Below are positions 63,736 through 64,000 of a stretch of 64,000 nt of DNA, piece by piece. The position numbers and the translations under genes are program-made. The first letter of the stretch is position 1. Every line of letters starts with the position of its first letter. The stretch comes from CALODL01 sp942492115 (lineage in GTDB: Bacteria > Planctomycetota > Phycisphaerae > UBA1845 > CAIVHJ01): assembly GCA_942492115.1 (NCBI GenBank), contig CALODL010000009.1, positions 122,453 through 186,452 of the forward strand, written 5' to 3'. Under the pieces are notes generated by a model that worked only from the letters and a program-made list of their open reading frames with translations, did no database searches and had not been told where the DNA came from.

Positions 63736-64000
63736 CTGACCAAACTAACAATGTGTAGCAGGGTCATTGCCAACTTAGTAACAATTCCTTTGTCTAGCTA
63801 GCGCCGGCTGCTGCATTACAGTTGCTACTCGTTGCAGCAACAAAAATCGAAAAACAGACACGACTCAAACACGACTCAAACACGACTGCCCACGTAGAAA
63901 CCTACAGCCGGACCCCCGGAGCCGGAAACGACCCCCCTCCCCCCCTCTTGGAATCTGGAACCGAGGGTGTTCAAAAAATTAAGTTGGGGGACGCCTGATG
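63736..64000. other. Non-coding end with short repeats
   Basis: No coding frame seen. Three copies of ACACGACTCAA (the last partial) run from 63858 to 63887, followed by C-rich sequence (CCCCCCTCCCCCCC near 63933-63946). It may be the end or flank of the eukaryote-like element. Confidence 0.4.

Noticed and set aside
1..64000. CRISPR array or rRNA genes
   Set aside because: No regularly spaced direct repeats and no rRNA-like segments were seen in the window.

Overview
The first ~59.98 kb look like a chromosomal segment of a member of the Planctomycetota, probably Phycisphaerae-like. This rests on giant secreted right-handed beta-helix proteins with thrombospondin-3-like and dockerin-like repeats, Ser/Thr kinase-TPR membrane proteins with an N-terminal zf-HC2-like motif, and generally high GC. 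The last ~4 kb (about 59,980-64,000) look different: lower GC, frames broken several times, and proteins resembling a eukaryotic mobile element with an OTU-type protease. A planctomycete gene is cut off mid-domain exactly there, so the right end is probably an assembly chimera or host contamination.

Layout. 1-2,800: an accessory patch with a C39-like cysteine peptidase, a two-helix membrane protein and a small ORF. 3,100-8,942: two divergent secreted beta-helix proteins. 9,014-11,661: an IS66-family element whose transposase gene has two frameshifts. About 12,595-20,249: an integrative element resembling a P4-type phage satellite, with three excisionase/AlpA-like HTH proteins, a TOPRIM-SF3 primase-helicase, a ribbon-helix-helix-like protein, an XRE regulator and a tyrosine recombinase abutting tRNA-Leu(CAA). 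Iteron-like GGTGAACAG copies lie in the 3' end of the primase gene. 20,664-35,174: a two-gene unit (kinase-TPR followed by secreted beta-helix protein) present twice in tandem; the first kinase is frameshifted.

35,221-51,043 (minus strand): a tightly overlapping glycan operon. It contains a nonulosonic-acid-type set (NeuB/PseI-like synthase, SpsF-like cytidylyltransferase, PseG/SpsG-like protein), a sugar-amidation triad (WbuX/PseA-like amidotransferase with HisH- and HisF-like WbuY/WbuZ), three methyltransferases, a pyruvyltransferase-like protein, two further glycosyltransferases and a large Maf-like/GT-B fusion. It ends in a small TM2-like membrane protein. The likely product is an acetamidino-modified sialic-acid-like sugar transferred to a surface structure, possibly flagellin; early steps of sugar synthesis are not in the window.

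51,100-57,962: housekeeping and envelope genes (DUF3124 protein, PriA, QueG, two small lipoproteins, a SelW-like thioredoxin-fold protein). 57,978-59,978: the C-terminal part of another secreted dockerin-bearing protein, truncated at the junction.

Four secreted proteins here end in the same architecture: Cys-rich segment, a pair of dockerin-like repeats (core GND.F.ALN), then a cohesin-like beta-sandwich. This implies a common extracellular assembly or anchoring system. All family assignments come from reading motifs; no database search was run.
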